The position numbers and the translations under genes were made by a program. A stretch of 64,000 nt of DNA from Clostridiales bacterium (GTDB taxonomy: Bacteria > Bacillota > Clostridia > Peptostreptococcales > Acidaminobacteraceae), in NCBI GenBank assembly GCA_016342415.1, contig JAEIOD010000003.1:124001-188000 (forward strand). Direction: 5' to 3'. A model generated the notes under the pieces. The model was not told where the DNA came from. It did not search any database and worked only from the letters and a program-made list of their open reading frames with translations. Shown in pieces: positions 18,330-28,142 of the stretch. Every line of letters begins with the position of its first letter. Position 1 is the stretch's first letter.

Positions 18330-21004
18330 TTAATATTAGAATAAATGATTTAGATGTCCAAGTAAAAGAGGGAATCACCATATTGGCTGCTTGTAGAGAA
18401 GTCGGAATAACTATTCCAACCTTTTGTCATGATGATCGTTTGGAACCTCATGGTTCCTGCAGGATTTGTGTGGTAGAAGTTGAAAAATCAAAAAAACTAG
18501 TAGCGGCTTGTACAGGTATTGTACGAGATGGCATGGTCATCAGAACCAATACGGAAAAAATCATGTCTACCAGAAAAGAGATTCTGGAATTGATGTGGGC
18601 TGTACATGACAATGACTGTTTGGGGTGTCATAAGGCAGGCGATTGTAAACTGCAAGACTATTGTTTTGAGTATGGTGTAGAAGCGTCAACTTCTGAATAC
18701 AAAACGAACATAAACGGAAGGTACGATGAAAGTAATGAATTTTATACCATAGATAGAGATAAATGCATTCAATGTGGCAAATGCATACGTGTCTGTCATG
18801 AACTTCAAGGTACGGATGCAATAGGTTTTATGAATAGAAGTAATGAGATGAAAGTAGCGCATCCGTTTGAACTTGGCATGGCATATTCAGCCTGTGTTTC
18901 TTGTGGTAATTGTGTAAATGTCTGTCCTACAGGTGCTCTTTTAGAGAAAAAAAGAAAACCTTTTAGAACTTGGGATATCGATAAAAAAGTAAGAACCACA
19001 TGTATTTACTGTGGTGTAGGGTGTCAAATGGATTTAGTGGTTAAGGACAATAAAGTGGTAAGAATAGATCCGGTTATAGAGGCTGTCAATAAAGGCCTTT
19101 TATGTGTAAAAGGTAAGTTTGTATATCGTTTTATTGACCATCCAAATCGCTTAACAAAACCTTTAATCAGAAAAAACGGTACTTTAGTAGAAAGTACATG
19201 GGATGAAGCCTTTGATGTGATTACAGATAAAATTAATGATATAAAAGAAAAATATGGTTCAGATGCTTTTGCAGGGTTTTCTTCTGCAAAATGTACCACT
19301 GAAGACAACTATATTATACAAAAGTTCTTTAGAGCTGTTTTGGGTACCAATAACATTGATCATTGTGCACGACTCTGACATAGTGCTACTGTTGCAGGTC
19401 TTGCAGCATCACTAGGATTAGGCGCTAGTACAAACAGTATTGGTGAAATTATTGACTCAGAGCTTATGTTTATCACTGGATCCAATACAACAGAAACACA
19501 TCCTGTTATAGCTACCTTTATGAAGCGGGCCCTAAAAAAAGGCTGTAAATTAATAGTAGCTGATCCGAGAAGAATTGAGATGGCAGAATATGCAGATGTG
19601 TATCTTCAAATCAAACCGGGTACCAATGTCGCTATGTTAAACGGCATGATGAACTATATAGTAGAACAGGAACTTTATGATATGGACTATATCAATGAAA
19701 GAACAGAGAACTTTGAACAAGTAAAAGAAGCTGTAAAGAACTTCCCGATAGAAAAAGCAGCTGAGATATGTGGTGTCGATGTCGATGATTTAAAAGAAGC
19801 CGCCAAGTTATATGGGGAGGCAGGCACTGCAGGTATTTTTTATACCATGGGCATTACTCAACACAGTCACGGTACAGATAATGTAAAATCAGTTGCGAAT
19901 CTTGCAATGATGTGTGGTAATCTAGGCAAACCATCTGGGGGTGTTAATCCACTGAGGGGTCAAAATAATGTACAAGGATCTTCTGATGCTGGCGCGCTTC
20001 CGATTTATTATCCAGGCTACCAAAAGGTGATTGATCCTCTTTCAAAAGAAAAATTTGAAAAAGCTTGGGGTGTTCAGTTATCTGAAAAGAATGGATTAAC
20101 CATTCCTAAAATGATGGCAGCTGTTAATGATGGGATCATTAAATTTATTTATGTCATGGGTGAAAACCCAATGGTATCCGAAGCCGATTTAAATCACTTT
20201 GAGAAAACTTTAGACAAGTTAGATTTTTTAGTGGTACAAGATATTTTCTTGACCGAGACAGCTGAAAAAGCAGATGTTGTGTTACCAGCCACATGTTTTG
20301 CAGAAAAGGAAGGTACCTTTACAAATAGTGAAAGACGGGTTCAAAGAGTTAGAAAAGCGGTTGATCCACCAGGTGAGGCTAGGGAAGATTGGCAAATAAT
20401 CGATGAACTGATGAGACGATTAGGATACAACAACGATTTTACCAATCCAAAAGAAATTATGGATGAGATGGCTTTTTTAACTCCGAAATATGGTGGTATC
20501 TGTTATGACCGTATTGAAGAAGAGGGATTACAATGGCCATGTCCAACACCAGATCACCCTGGGACGCCATACCTTCATAAAGATCAATTTGCAAAAGGCA
20601 TAGGCACTTTTCATGTGATTCGTTATCTTGATCCAGCTGAAACGACCGATGATGAGTATCCGCTTATTTTAACGACAGGTAGAATACTCTATCACTTCCA
20701 TACCAGAACCATGACAGCCAAAGAGGAAGGGATTGAAAATATCGCTGGTAAAAGTTATATAGAAATCTCTAAAGGTAATGCAGAAAAACTCAATATCAAA
20801 GATGGTGAATTGGTATGCATTTCATCGAGAAGGGGCCGTATAAAAGTTGCTGCTAAAATCTCTGAAATGGTTTCAGATGAAGTGGTGTTTATTCCATTTC
20901 ATTTCTCAGAAGAAGCGGTCAACCGCTTAACCAATGAAGCACTTGATCCAACAACAAATATTCCTGAATTTAAAGTATGCGCTGTAAAAGTAGAAAAGAT
21001 TTAA
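18326..21004 (+). CDS. fdhA: Formate dehydrogenase catalytic subunit, selenocysteine at residue 351 (TGA 19376-19378)
   Basis: Read through the TGA, this is one 892-residue protein. N to C: [2Fe-2S] domain (C34, C45, C48, C62), NuoG-like cluster (H94, C98, C101, C107), two 4Fe-4S clusters (C147/150/153/157 and C190/193/196/200), the molybdopterin-oxidoreductase 4Fe-4S cluster (C226, C229, C233, C260), then the Mo/W-bisPGD domains. The TGA falls in HCARL-U-HSATVAGL, precisely where FdhF has its metal-ligating Sec. The frame continues without a further stop to 21004 with a normal C-terminal cofactor domain (TTGRILYHFHTRTMT). A SECIS-like hairpin follows the TGA. A gene caller that treats TGA as stop will split it into 350- and about 512-residue pieces. 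It forms a soluble complex with the two upstream subunits; selA/B/C/D and fdhD must be elsewhere. Confidence 0.95.
19376..19410 (+). promoter_or_regulatory. Selenocysteine codon and bacterial SECIS element
   Basis: TGA at 19376-19378 is followed by a 7-bp stem, TGTTGCA (19390-19396) with TGCAGCA (19402-19408), closing a GGTCT loop at 19397-19401. The loop begins exactly 18 bases after the TGA. From memory, the E. coli fdhF element has the same GGUCU loop, the same TTGCA flank and the same 18-base distance, so SelB recognition is expected. Confidence 0.9.
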
Positions 21005-21007
21005 ACT

Positions 21008-21036
21008 AAAGACTAAGATTAATTTCTTGGTCTTTT
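21008..21036 (+). terminator. Terminator of the formate dehydrogenase operon
   Basis: AAAGACTAAGA (21008-21018) pairs with TCTTGGTCTTT (21025-21035), one G-T pair. The T-tract is short. Confidence 0.7.
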
Positions 21037-21145
21037 CAAATTATTAAATTTCTAGTAGATACATTAATTTACAATCGAATGATTTGTATTCATAGTTTTA
21101 TTTGTTACACTATATAAGAAAATAGAAAGAATGAATGGAGATTAT

Positions 21146-22012
21146 ATGAAGAAATTAATGTTATTGCTATGTTTGATACTATTAATCGGATGTAAAGAAA
21201 CTATTGTTGAACCTTATAACCTTGGAGACGACAATCTAGGGATAAAATCTATCACTACAAAGAAATACAATAGACAAAATGAAGACAAAGTGCTGGTTGG
21301 GCATTACTTAGAAGAATACAATAAAAAAGGACTTCTGATAAATAGGATAGAATACAACTTAATGGAAGAAGGAAAAATATACTCTAAACATGAGAGAGTT
21401 TATGATGATAATGATAATATATTAAACTCTCAGACCTATACCAATGGTGAATTGGAATGGGAGAGGATATTTACCTATAAAAATAAAAAGATTCATAAAG
21501 AAGAGAGTTATCATAATGATGAACTGGTTCACACAACAACTTATGAGTACAAAAAAAACTATAGAAAGACAACTTTTTCGGATTTAATAAATGATACTAA
21601 ACAAGTTAATGAAAGAGTATATAACGATGACGGTAGTTATACGATTGAGTATGAAAGAATTGATTCGGAGGGATTAAACAAAGGTGTCTTCGAGATGAAC
21701 TCTGAAAACCAAATGTTAGAATCTTCTAGTTCTGATAATGAAAATTCAACTGAATCCGCAACTTTTGAATACGATGATAAAGGTAATAGAATTAAGGCTA
21801 TAAGTATTAAGTCTAATGGGGAAGAAAATGTATCGTCTTTAGAGTATGATGAGTATAACAATCTCATTAGATATGAAAACAGTGGTAATACGGAGTGGGT
21901 GTTGGAATACATTTATGAATACGATGACAAAGGAAATTATATTTCTAAAATGGATAAAACATTTGGTGAAATCTCGCGTTATGAGGAAAGAGAAATAAAT
22001 TATTGGGATTAA
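21146..22012 (+). CDS. Lipoprotein with YD-like repeats
   Basis: 288 residues; ATG 21146 sits well after GGAG, while ATG 21131 overlaps that site. A type II signal peptide ends in LLIGC, so the protein is lipid-anchored on the outer face of the membrane. The mature part is polar with repeated tyrosine/aspartate beta-hairpin motifs (EYDDKGNRIKA, EYDEYNNLIRY, EYDDKGNYISK), resembling the YD/RHS-type strand repeat but without a toxin domain. No function can be given. Confidence 0.65.
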   Translation: MKKLMLLLCLILLIGCKETIVEPYNLGDDNLGIKSITTKKYNRQNEDKVLVGHYLEEYNKKGLLINRIEYNLMEEGKIYSKHERVYDDNDNILNSQTYTNGELEWERIFTYKNKKIHKEESYHNDELVHTTTYEYKKNYRKTTFSDLINDTKQVNERVYNDDGSYTIEYERIDSEGLNKGVFEMNSENQMLESSSSDNENSTESATFEYDDKGNRIKAISIKSNGEENVSSLEYDEYNNLIRYENSGNTEWVLEYIYEYDDKGNYISKMDKTFGEISRYEEREINYWD

Positions 22013-22054
22013 ATTGAAGATTGTACTACTCAATAGAACATAATAAACCTAAAT

Positions 22055-22087
22055 AAAAATATCAGAGTTTTACTCAGATATTTTTAT
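22055..22087 (+). terminator. Terminator after the YD-like lipoprotein
   Basis: AAAAATATC (22055-22063) pairs with GATATTTTT (22077-22085), with an inner GAG/CTC pair, followed by T-rich sequence. Confidence 0.65.
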
Positions 22088-22162
22088 TGTCTTTCGTGGG
22101 ATTAATTCAGTTTATTTGCTACACTTGTATTAGGGTTGAAGGAATTATAAAGTGAGGTTAGA

Positions 22163-23179
22163 ATGCAGAAACTCATCAAAACACCACAACATTTACTAAA
22201 TGAAAAAGGTCAACTGTCTAATCCAGGATACGCGACCAAATTACATTGGCAGTACTCAAGAAATATGGTTAAGTCACCAAAAGTATTTTTAAAGGAGTGG
22301 GATTATTATTTAATCTACAATCAAGATTATGCCATTGCATTAACGATTGCAGACAATGGTTATTTAGGTGTGGCGTCAGCTTCTGTATTGGAATGGGATT
22401 CTAAGTTCCAAGTGACAAAATCCAAAACCATGCCTTTTACAATGGGTAAACTGAATATGCCTCCAACTTCTGAAATTGGAGATGTGAAAGTAAAAAACAA
22501 ACAAGTGAAAATGAATTTCTTGGTTGATGATAGAAGAAAACTAGAAGTCTGTTTTGATGATTATCATGAGAGGCGTCCTTTGAAAGGTCATATTTATTTG
22601 CACAATCATTTAGAAATGGATTCAATGGTTATTGCAACACCGTTTCATAATAACAAACGTGCTTTTTATTACAATCAGAAAATTACATGTATGCCAGCTC
22701 ATGGTGAAATCACATTGGGTGATAAAACCTATGCCTTTGATCCTGAAGATTCATTTGGTATATTGGATTGGGGTAGAGGTGTTTGGACTTATAAAAATAC
22801 ATGGTATTGGGGCAGTGCTTCAGGTAAATTAGGTAAAGATGTGTTTGGTTTTAATATTGGATATGGTTTTGGTGATACGTCTCATGCCACTGAAAATATG
22901 TTGTTTTTTAATCATAAAGCTCATAAGCTGGAACATATCAATTTTCACATTCCGGATGATTATCTGAAACCTTGGAAATTCTCTAGTTCTGATGGACGTT
23001 TTGAAATGGATTTTATGCCTATTTTAGACAGAGCAGACCATATCAATGCATTGCTGATTGAAACCAATCAACATCAGGTTTTCGGTAGATATTCAGGGAC
23101 TGCGATTTTAGACGATGGTACAAAAATAGAATTAAATGACTTCTTGGGATTCGCTGAGAAAGTATCAAATAGGTGGTAA
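22163..23179 (+). CDS. DUF2804 family protein
   Basis: 338 residues from ATG 22163. The segment ILDWGRGVWTYKNTWYWGSA is the signature of the DUF2804 family, proteins of unknown function rich in beta strands with many aromatic residues. There is no signal peptide. It is monocistronic, and a sharp palindrome follows the stop. Family functions are not established as far as I know. Confidence 0.75.
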   Translation: MQKLIKTPQHLLNEKGQLSNPGYATKLHWQYSRNMVKSPKVFLKEWDYYLIYNQDYAIALTIADNGYLGVASASVLEWDSKFQVTKSKTMPFTMGKLNMPPTSEIGDVKVKNKQVKMNFLVDDRRKLEVCFDDYHERRPLKGHIYLHNHLEMDSMVIATPFHNNKRAFYYNQKITCMPAHGEITLGDKTYAFDPEDSFGILDWGRGVWTYKNTWYWGSASGKLGKDVFGFNIGYGFGDTSHATENMLFFNHKAHKLEHINFHIPDDYLKPWKFSSSDGRFEMDFMPILDRADHINALLIETNQHQVFGRYSGTAILDDGTKIELNDFLGFAEKVSNRW

Positions 23180-23183
23180 GTTG

Positions 23184-23206
23184 TTCCCTATACAGTGTAT
23201 AGGGAA
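23184..23206 (+). terminator. Perfect palindrome after the DUF2804 gene, terminator or operator
   Basis: TTCCCTATAC and GTATAGGGAA form a 10-bp stem with a 3-base loop. The following T-run is poor (TTTAATTG), so it may be a regulator site for the sigma-factor operon that starts 80 bases further on. Confidence 0.5.
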
Positions 23207-23284
23207 TTTAATTGTAAAAATTTATTTAATTGTCCAAAATGATATTTTCTTTACGGATATAGTATTGAAGACTAAGAGGTGAAT

Positions 23285-23815
23285 ATGAATGACGAAATAA
23301 TAATTGAAAAATTAATCAATCAGGACCAGAGTGGTTTATCCTTGATTATAGATAACTATGGTGGGTTGATATCTTATATTGTTAAAAATACCATTCATCC
23401 GAGTGAAGAAGATTTAAAAGAATGTATTAGTGATATATTACTAACCATTTGGAAACGTATTTTAAAATATAATCCTGAAAAATCCTCGTTTAAATCATGG
23501 CTTGTGATGGTCTCAAGAGGGTGTTCCGTGGATTATCTCAGAAAATATAAAAGACATAATCATATACCTTTAGAGGATATGTCTTGCCAATTGTTTTATG
23601 AAATGACAGATCTTTCAGTAACGAAGATCATTGATATGATGCAGATGATGTCACCACCGGATAATGAAATATTTTACTTGAGATTTGTTATGGGTGAAGA
23701 GGTTGAATCCATTTCAAATAGACTGAATCTTTCTAAAGAAAATACCTACAAAAGAATAACAAGAGGGAAAGATAAATTTAGAACGATTATGAAGAAGGAG
23801 GGGTATCATGTCTAA
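23285..23815 (+). CDS. ECF-type RNA polymerase sigma factor
   Basis: 176 residues; ATG 23285 is five bases after GAGG, better than the GTG at 23279. Sigma region 2 covers about 10-85 (DILLTIWKRILKYNPEKSSF, SWLVMVSRGCSVDYLRKYKR) and region 4 about 115-170 (FYLRFVMGEEVESISNRLNL with a helix-turn-helix). It overlaps the next gene by eight bases, the usual arrangement of a sigma factor with its anti-sigma partner. Confidence 0.85.
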   Translation: MNDEIIIEKLINQDQSGLSLIIDNYGGLISYIVKNTIHPSEEDLKECISDILLTIWKRILKYNPEKSSFKSWLVMVSRGCSVDYLRKYKRHNHIPLEDMSCQLFYEMTDLSVTKIIDMMQMMSPPDNEIFYLRFVMGEEVESISNRLNLSKENTYKRITRGKDKFRTIMKKEGYHV

Positions 23816-25214
23816 CAAACACTTTGATGATTTTTTGGAATCCTTTAATCCTTCTGACGATTTAAATAATGTCAAAGAAGACATTTTAAACAGAACATAT
23901 GAAAAAATTGAAAAAGAAACTACGGTTATTATGAGGCTTCTGACACTTAAAAATATCATCGTCACTTCAGTACTTATTGTTTTATTGTCCGGACTGATAC
24001 CAGCTACGCCTGTTAACGCCTTGTATCATAGTGTGTTTCAAAAAATTCCTGGTTATGGTGTTGTAGAAACAGATGATGACTATTATATTCAAGCTGCAAC
24101 AAATGGTTATGTACGTATAGAAGAAAATGACGTTTTCATGGAAGTTCGATATGTATATATAGCTGATGATTATCTTACGGTATCAGCTGTTACCAATTCT
24201 AAACTCAATCATATTTCTGATCCAGATGATAAAAAAGCAGTGCTTGAGGTTGCTGAAGAAGATCATTTTGGCAAACTCCAAGTGATCATTAATGGAGAAG
24301 CTATTGATATGCAAGGAGGTTCTGTGGCTATTGGTAGTGGTGCTGGTTATACAACAAAAGGAAATTTTTACTTAGAAGGGGATTTAAAAGACATCAGAAC
24401 TTTTGAAATAGGTGTAGAAGGTATGACTCGAACTGCTACAGTTGAACTTGTTGATATCTCTTCAAGTGATATCCCTGATGCTTTAGGAAGTAGTTTGATA
24501 ATCGATGATATGATAATTTTCGCTGATCTTGAAAGAGTTGAGGATTTAGCAATTGTAACTGTGAGCATCATCACACCTCAATCCAAAAAGAATGCAAGAG
24601 TTTATTTACACGACTATGAAGAAAAATTCTTAAATGATCCAATTGTTATTGAAGATGAAACGGGTCAACGGTTTTACTCTGATAAGGCATTAAGACGTCA
24701 AAACTTTGATAACATCAATAGATTTTATTTTAAGATCCCAAAAGAATCAAAAAAACTGAAATTGACAATGCCTCAAATATTATATACTGAAACCTATGAC
24801 AGTCAAATTGTTGTAAGAGTCCCAACTGAAGATCAGTCTGTATCGGTTGGTGAGCCATATATGGCTGGAGAAAGTAAAATCACCATTGACGAGTTGGTAT
24901 ATTTACCTAAAGGTCAAAATGACATTTCAAATGAGTTTAGTGAATGGTCTCGTATTATGATCAAATCCCATTCTGAACCAGTTGGTGAGACAAACGAAAG
25001 AGTTATGAGAATTCGTTATAAGGCGTTTAAGAAAAAAAATTTTGAGTATGAAGAAATATACTATTCTGCTTATAGTGGATTATGGCCATTTGACAGTCAA
25101 AGTGGGGAGTTTATCTTCCCGAGTGAAGAGGTAGAAAACACGGAAAAATTAAAATTAAATTTAGAAGTTGAAAAAGCTTTGATAGGACCTTTTACAGTAG
25201 AACTAAATGAGTAA
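23808..25214 (+). CDS. Membrane-anchored anti-sigma factor, DUF4179-like
   Basis: 468 residues behind AAGGAGGGG. A short cytoplasmic part (about 1-45) probably binds the sigma factor, one hydrophobic segment lies near 47-65, and a large external domain of beta strands follows. This layout matches DUF4179-type anti-sigma proteins, which hold an ECF sigma at the membrane until an envelope signal is sensed. The signal is unknown. Overlap with the sigma gene gives coupled synthesis. Confidence 0.7.
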   Translation: MSNKHFDDFLESFNPSDDLNNVKEDILNRTYEKIEKETTVIMRLLTLKNIIVTSVLIVLLSGLIPATPVNALYHSVFQKIPGYGVVETDDDYYIQAATNGYVRIEENDVFMEVRYVYIADDYLTVSAVTNSKLNHISDPDDKKAVLEVAEEDHFGKLQVIINGEAIDMQGGSVAIGSGAGYTTKGNFYLEGDLKDIRTFEIGVEGMTRTATVELVDISSSDIPDALGSSLIIDDMIIFADLERVEDLAIVTVSIITPQSKKNARVYLHDYEEKFLNDPIVIEDETGQRFYSDKALRRQNFDNINRFYFKIPKESKKLKLTMPQILYTETYDSQIVVRVPTEDQSVSVGEPYMAGESKITIDELVYLPKGQNDISNEFSEWSRIMIKSHSEPVGETNERVMRIRYKAFKKKNFEYEEIYYSAYSGLWPFDSQSGEFIFPSEEVENTEKLKLNLEVEKALIGPFTVELNE

Positions 25215-25226
25215 CTAATTAAAATT

Positions 25227-25266
25227 AATCCTTGTACGGACTTTTGTTCTTACAAGGATTTCTTGT
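25227..25266 (+). terminator. Terminator of the sigma/anti-sigma operon
   Basis: AATCCTTGTA (25227-25236) pairs with TACAAGGATT (25251-25260), followed by TCTTGTT. Confidence 0.65.
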
Positions 25267-25346
25267 TATGTTCAATTACGACTACTGCAATATTCCGTTA
25301 TATAGTATGCTATAACTAGAAGTGAATTTACTTATAAGGAGTTTGT

Positions 25347-26090
25347 ATGATTGAAACAAACATGAATCAATATATAAGATCAGTGGTATTGGAAGGTGAG
25401 TATGATTGTTCTCATTATCCTTTTTCTCTAAATGCCATCAAAGATTTCAAACAATTGGATCTGCACCCAAAAGTAACTTACATCATAGGTGAGAACGGGA
25501 GCGGGAAATCAACTTTACTTGAGGCTATTGCTATAGCTTTTGGCTTTAATCCTGAAGGTGGGACTAGAAATCTTAGTTTTGAAACCAGTGCTTCTCATTC
25601 TATTTTATATGATTACATAAAACTGGTTAAAGGTATTAAATCGCCTAAAGACGGGTTTTTCCTTAGAGCTGAAAGTTTCTACAATGTGGCTTCTCACATT
25701 GACGATATAGACCGATATGGTGGATTAGGTAGACCTATAATTGAATCTTATGGTGGCCTGTCTTTACACAAACAGTCTCACGGAGAGTCTTTTATGTCTT
25801 TGATGGTATATCGATTTGGAGGGCATGGTGTCTATATTATTGATGAGCCTGAAGCCGCTCTGTCTCCAACGAGACAGTTGGCCATGCTCAGTCGGATGCA
25901 TGAACTGATAGAAGAAGGATCTCAGTTTATCATCGCGACACATTCTCCAATTGTTATGGGGTATCCTGACTCGGCAATATATTTGGTAGATGATGGTATG
26001 AAACAAGTTGTTTATGAGGAGACGGAGCATTATCAGGTGATGAAACAGTTTATAAATCATCGAGAAGGGATGTTAAAACATTTACTTTAA
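25347..26090 (+). CDS. AAA family ATPase (ABC-like, COG3910 type)
   Basis: 247 residues behind AAGGAG. Walker A is GENGSGKST (about 48-56); an ABC-like signature is suggested by SHGESFMSLM; Walker B is VYIIDEPEAALSP with a D-loop-like tail; and the H-loop is ATHSPI. It is a small, stand-alone relative of SMC/ABC ATPases with no membrane partner. Its neighbour is a radical SAM gene 79 bases away; co-transcription is possible but not shown. Confidence 0.8.
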   Translation: MIETNMNQYIRSVVLEGEYDCSHYPFSLNAIKDFKQLDLHPKVTYIIGENGSGKSTLLEAIAIAFGFNPEGGTRNLSFETSASHSILYDYIKLVKGIKSPKDGFFLRAESFYNVASHIDDIDRYGGLGRPIIESYGGLSLHKQSHGESFMSLMVYRFGGHGVYIIDEPEAALSPTRQLAMLSRMHELIEEGSQFIIATHSPIVMGYPDSAIYLVDDGMKQVVYEETEHYQVMKQFINHREGMLKHLL

Positions 26091-26169
26091 TGATTTAAAA
26101 GGTATAAGAAAGTGTAAGAATTATAATATGAGTCATGCTATAAATCTGTAGTCATATATAGGAGGTCCT

Positions 26170-27156
26170 ATGAAGAACTATACACTGAACTATGAAATTA
26201 CAGGCTGCCCTAATCGGTGCAAACATTGTTATTGTTATGAAATTAAGTCAAACCATTCACTGATGTCTATAGAGGAAATTGTTGAACTTTCTAAAACTTT
26301 TAGAGAAAGAATAGAGGGGGATGTCGGTGTTTTACTACTTCAAGAACAAACGCTTTATCCAGAGTATATCAAAGCAGTAGAAGTCTTGAAAAAAGAAGAT
26401 TTGATGCATGCTGATAAAAGGGGTCTTTTAGTGACAAATGGCTTTGGCCTTGCCAAACAACCGGACTTGATTCAAGGGATTAAAGAACACTATAGTACTG
26501 TTAAACTCACCCTGTTTGGTACTGAGTATACACATGATAGTTTTGTAGGAAGAAACGGTCATTTTAGTGAAATAATTGAAGTGACTCAACTATGTCATAA
26601 CAACCATTTGGATGTCATTTGGCAGATGATGCTGACTAAAGGTAATTCAAGAAACATAGAGGAATTAATCACACTTGCCGGTCAGCTTAAGGTAGATGGT
26701 TATTTTGTAACCGGTGCTTACAATTATGCAGGTTCTTTAAGGGAAAACAAGATGGTTATACCTCATGAACAGGATTTGAAGTATAAGACCTTTCATGTTT
26801 ATGAACAAGAACACGAGTTGTTTTTACCGGAATATAAATATAAGGAAATAAAATCAAGTGTGGATGACTATCAAATAAATAAAGTCTCGCTTGATAATTT
26901 ATATATAGATAGCGAATTTAATGTATATCCGCTAAGTAATATAGAACCGGACTTCAAACTTGGTAACATGAAAACTGATATGGATAATCTGGTCCAAATG
27001 TTAAATGATCATAAGAAATTACCTAAGTTGATTAGAACAAGGCAATCATTTACTTTAAGATATTTGATAGATAAACATTTAGATCAAAACTCAACAGAAA
27101 TGCATACCCCGCAGACTTTATTCGAGAAATTGGCATACAAAAAACAAGTACAATAA
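26170..27156 (+). CDS. Radical SAM protein of unknown specificity
   Basis: 328 residues from ATG 26170 behind AGGAGG. The radical SAM cluster motif is C13-x3-C17-x2-C20 (CPNRCKHC), and a partial TIM barrel follows. The C-terminal third contains no cysteine cluster, so there is no SPASM domain. Elements such as LYIDSEFNVYPLSNIEPDFK resemble the C-terminal region of peptide-modifying radical SAM proteins in form only. It lies 33 bases before a terpenoid-cyclase-like gene. Confidence 0.8.
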   Translation: MKNYTLNYEITGCPNRCKHCYCYEIKSNHSLMSIEEIVELSKTFRERIEGDVGVLLLQEQTLYPEYIKAVEVLKKEDLMHADKRGLLVTNGFGLAKQPDLIQGIKEHYSTVKLTLFGTEYTHDSFVGRNGHFSEIIEVTQLCHNNHLDVIWQMMLTKGNSRNIEELITLAGQLKVDGYFVTGAYNYAGSLRENKMVIPHEQDLKYKTFHVYEQEHELFLPEYKYKEIKSSVDDYQINKVSLDNLYIDSEFNVYPLSNIEPDFKLGNMKTDMDNLVQMLNDHKKLPKLIRTRQSFTLRYLIDKHLDQNSTEMHTPQTLFEKLAYKKQVQ

Positions 27157-27189
27157 CTTTAAAACTTATAATGTAATCAAGGAGAATCT

Positions 27190-28122
27190 ATGAATAATAA
27201 TTCTTACCACACCATAAGAAAATGGATGTATAGAAATGCTAGACCGATTGACTTAGCACGGTATCGATATCACTTTGAAGAGGGTTGTAAAGATTCTGTT
27301 TTAAATTGTCTAGGGGTTTACCAAAATGAGGATGGTGGATTTGGTCATGCTTTAGAAGCTGATTCGTGGAATCCCAATTCATCGCCTATTCAGACTTGGA
27401 CTGCCACAGAAATACTAAAAGAACTTGATATAACAGATTCTAGTCATAAAATTATACAAGGTATATTGTCGTATTTGTCTAGCGGTAAAGACTTTGTTTC
27501 TAATCGTTGGTTAAATACTATAAAGAGCAATAATGACTATCCCGGTGCACCTTGGTGGCATTTTAAAGAGGATGAACCTCATAATTTAAGGTTTAATCCA
27601 ACTGCAAGTTTAGCTGGTTTTGCTTTGAAATATGCGGATAGAGAGAGTCAATTATTTCAATTGGCAAAAGAGATAGCTGTTGAATCAGTTGAGTATTTCA
27701 TTCAAACAAAGGTATTGGACGAGATGCATGAAATCTATTGTTTTGTCAATTTAATGGAATATATAATAGAAGCCGATCTTATGGCGTTAGTAGATTTTAA
27801 ATCCTATCAGGATAAAATTAAAGACGTAGTGCTTGAATTAATAGAAAATGATTTTTCAAAATGGCAAGGAAATTATGTTTGTAAACCTTCTCAATTTTTT
27901 AATGGTTCTGATAGTGAATTCTATGAAGCCAATAAAGAGGCTGTTTCATTTGAATTGGAGTTTATCCAAAATACAATCAACTCAAAGGGCGTCTGGGAAA
28001 TACCATGGTCTTGGGGAAGTTATGAAACCGAGTTTGCAATCAGTAAGAATTGGTGGATGGGTAATCTGGTGATTAAGAATCTCTTACTACTGAAACACTA
28101 TGATTTCTTGTTAAAAAAGTAA
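27190..28122 (+). CDS. Alpha/alpha-toroid (terpenoid cyclase/prenyltransferase-like) protein
   Basis: 310 residues from ATG 27190 behind AAGGAG. The QW-like motif YQNEDGGFGHALEAD (about 44-58) and repeated helix pairs indicate a squalene-cyclase-like (alpha/alpha)6 barrel. Catalytic DxDD or prenyltransferase zinc motifs are not evident, so no enzymatic role is assigned. It sits between a radical SAM and a GNAT gene with gaps of 33 and 20 bases. Confidence 0.65.
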   Translation: MNNNSYHTIRKWMYRNARPIDLARYRYHFEEGCKDSVLNCLGVYQNEDGGFGHALEADSWNPNSSPIQTWTATEILKELDITDSSHKIIQGILSYLSSGKDFVSNRWLNTIKSNNDYPGAPWWHFKEDEPHNLRFNPTASLAGFALKYADRESQLFQLAKEIAVESVEYFIQTKVLDEMHEIYCFVNLMEYIIEADLMALVDFKSYQDKIKDVVLELIENDFSKWQGNYVCKPSQFFNGSDSEFYEANKEAVSFELEFIQNTINSKGVWEIPWSWGSYETEFAISKNWWMGNLVIKNLLLLKHYDFLLKK

Positions 28123-28142
28123 GTGATATGATGGGAGCAAAA

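Noticed and set aside
19466-21004. Separate 512-residue molybdopterin oxidoreductase gene
   Set aside because: It is in frame with the upstream half, has no ribosome binding site at 19466, and lacks the Fe-S cluster that the upstream half supplies.
25347-28122. AAA ATPase plus radical SAM as a phage-defence island (for example viperin-like)
   Set aside because: The radical SAM protein lacks viperin-type sequence and no nucleotide kinase, nuclease or reverse transcriptase is adjacent.
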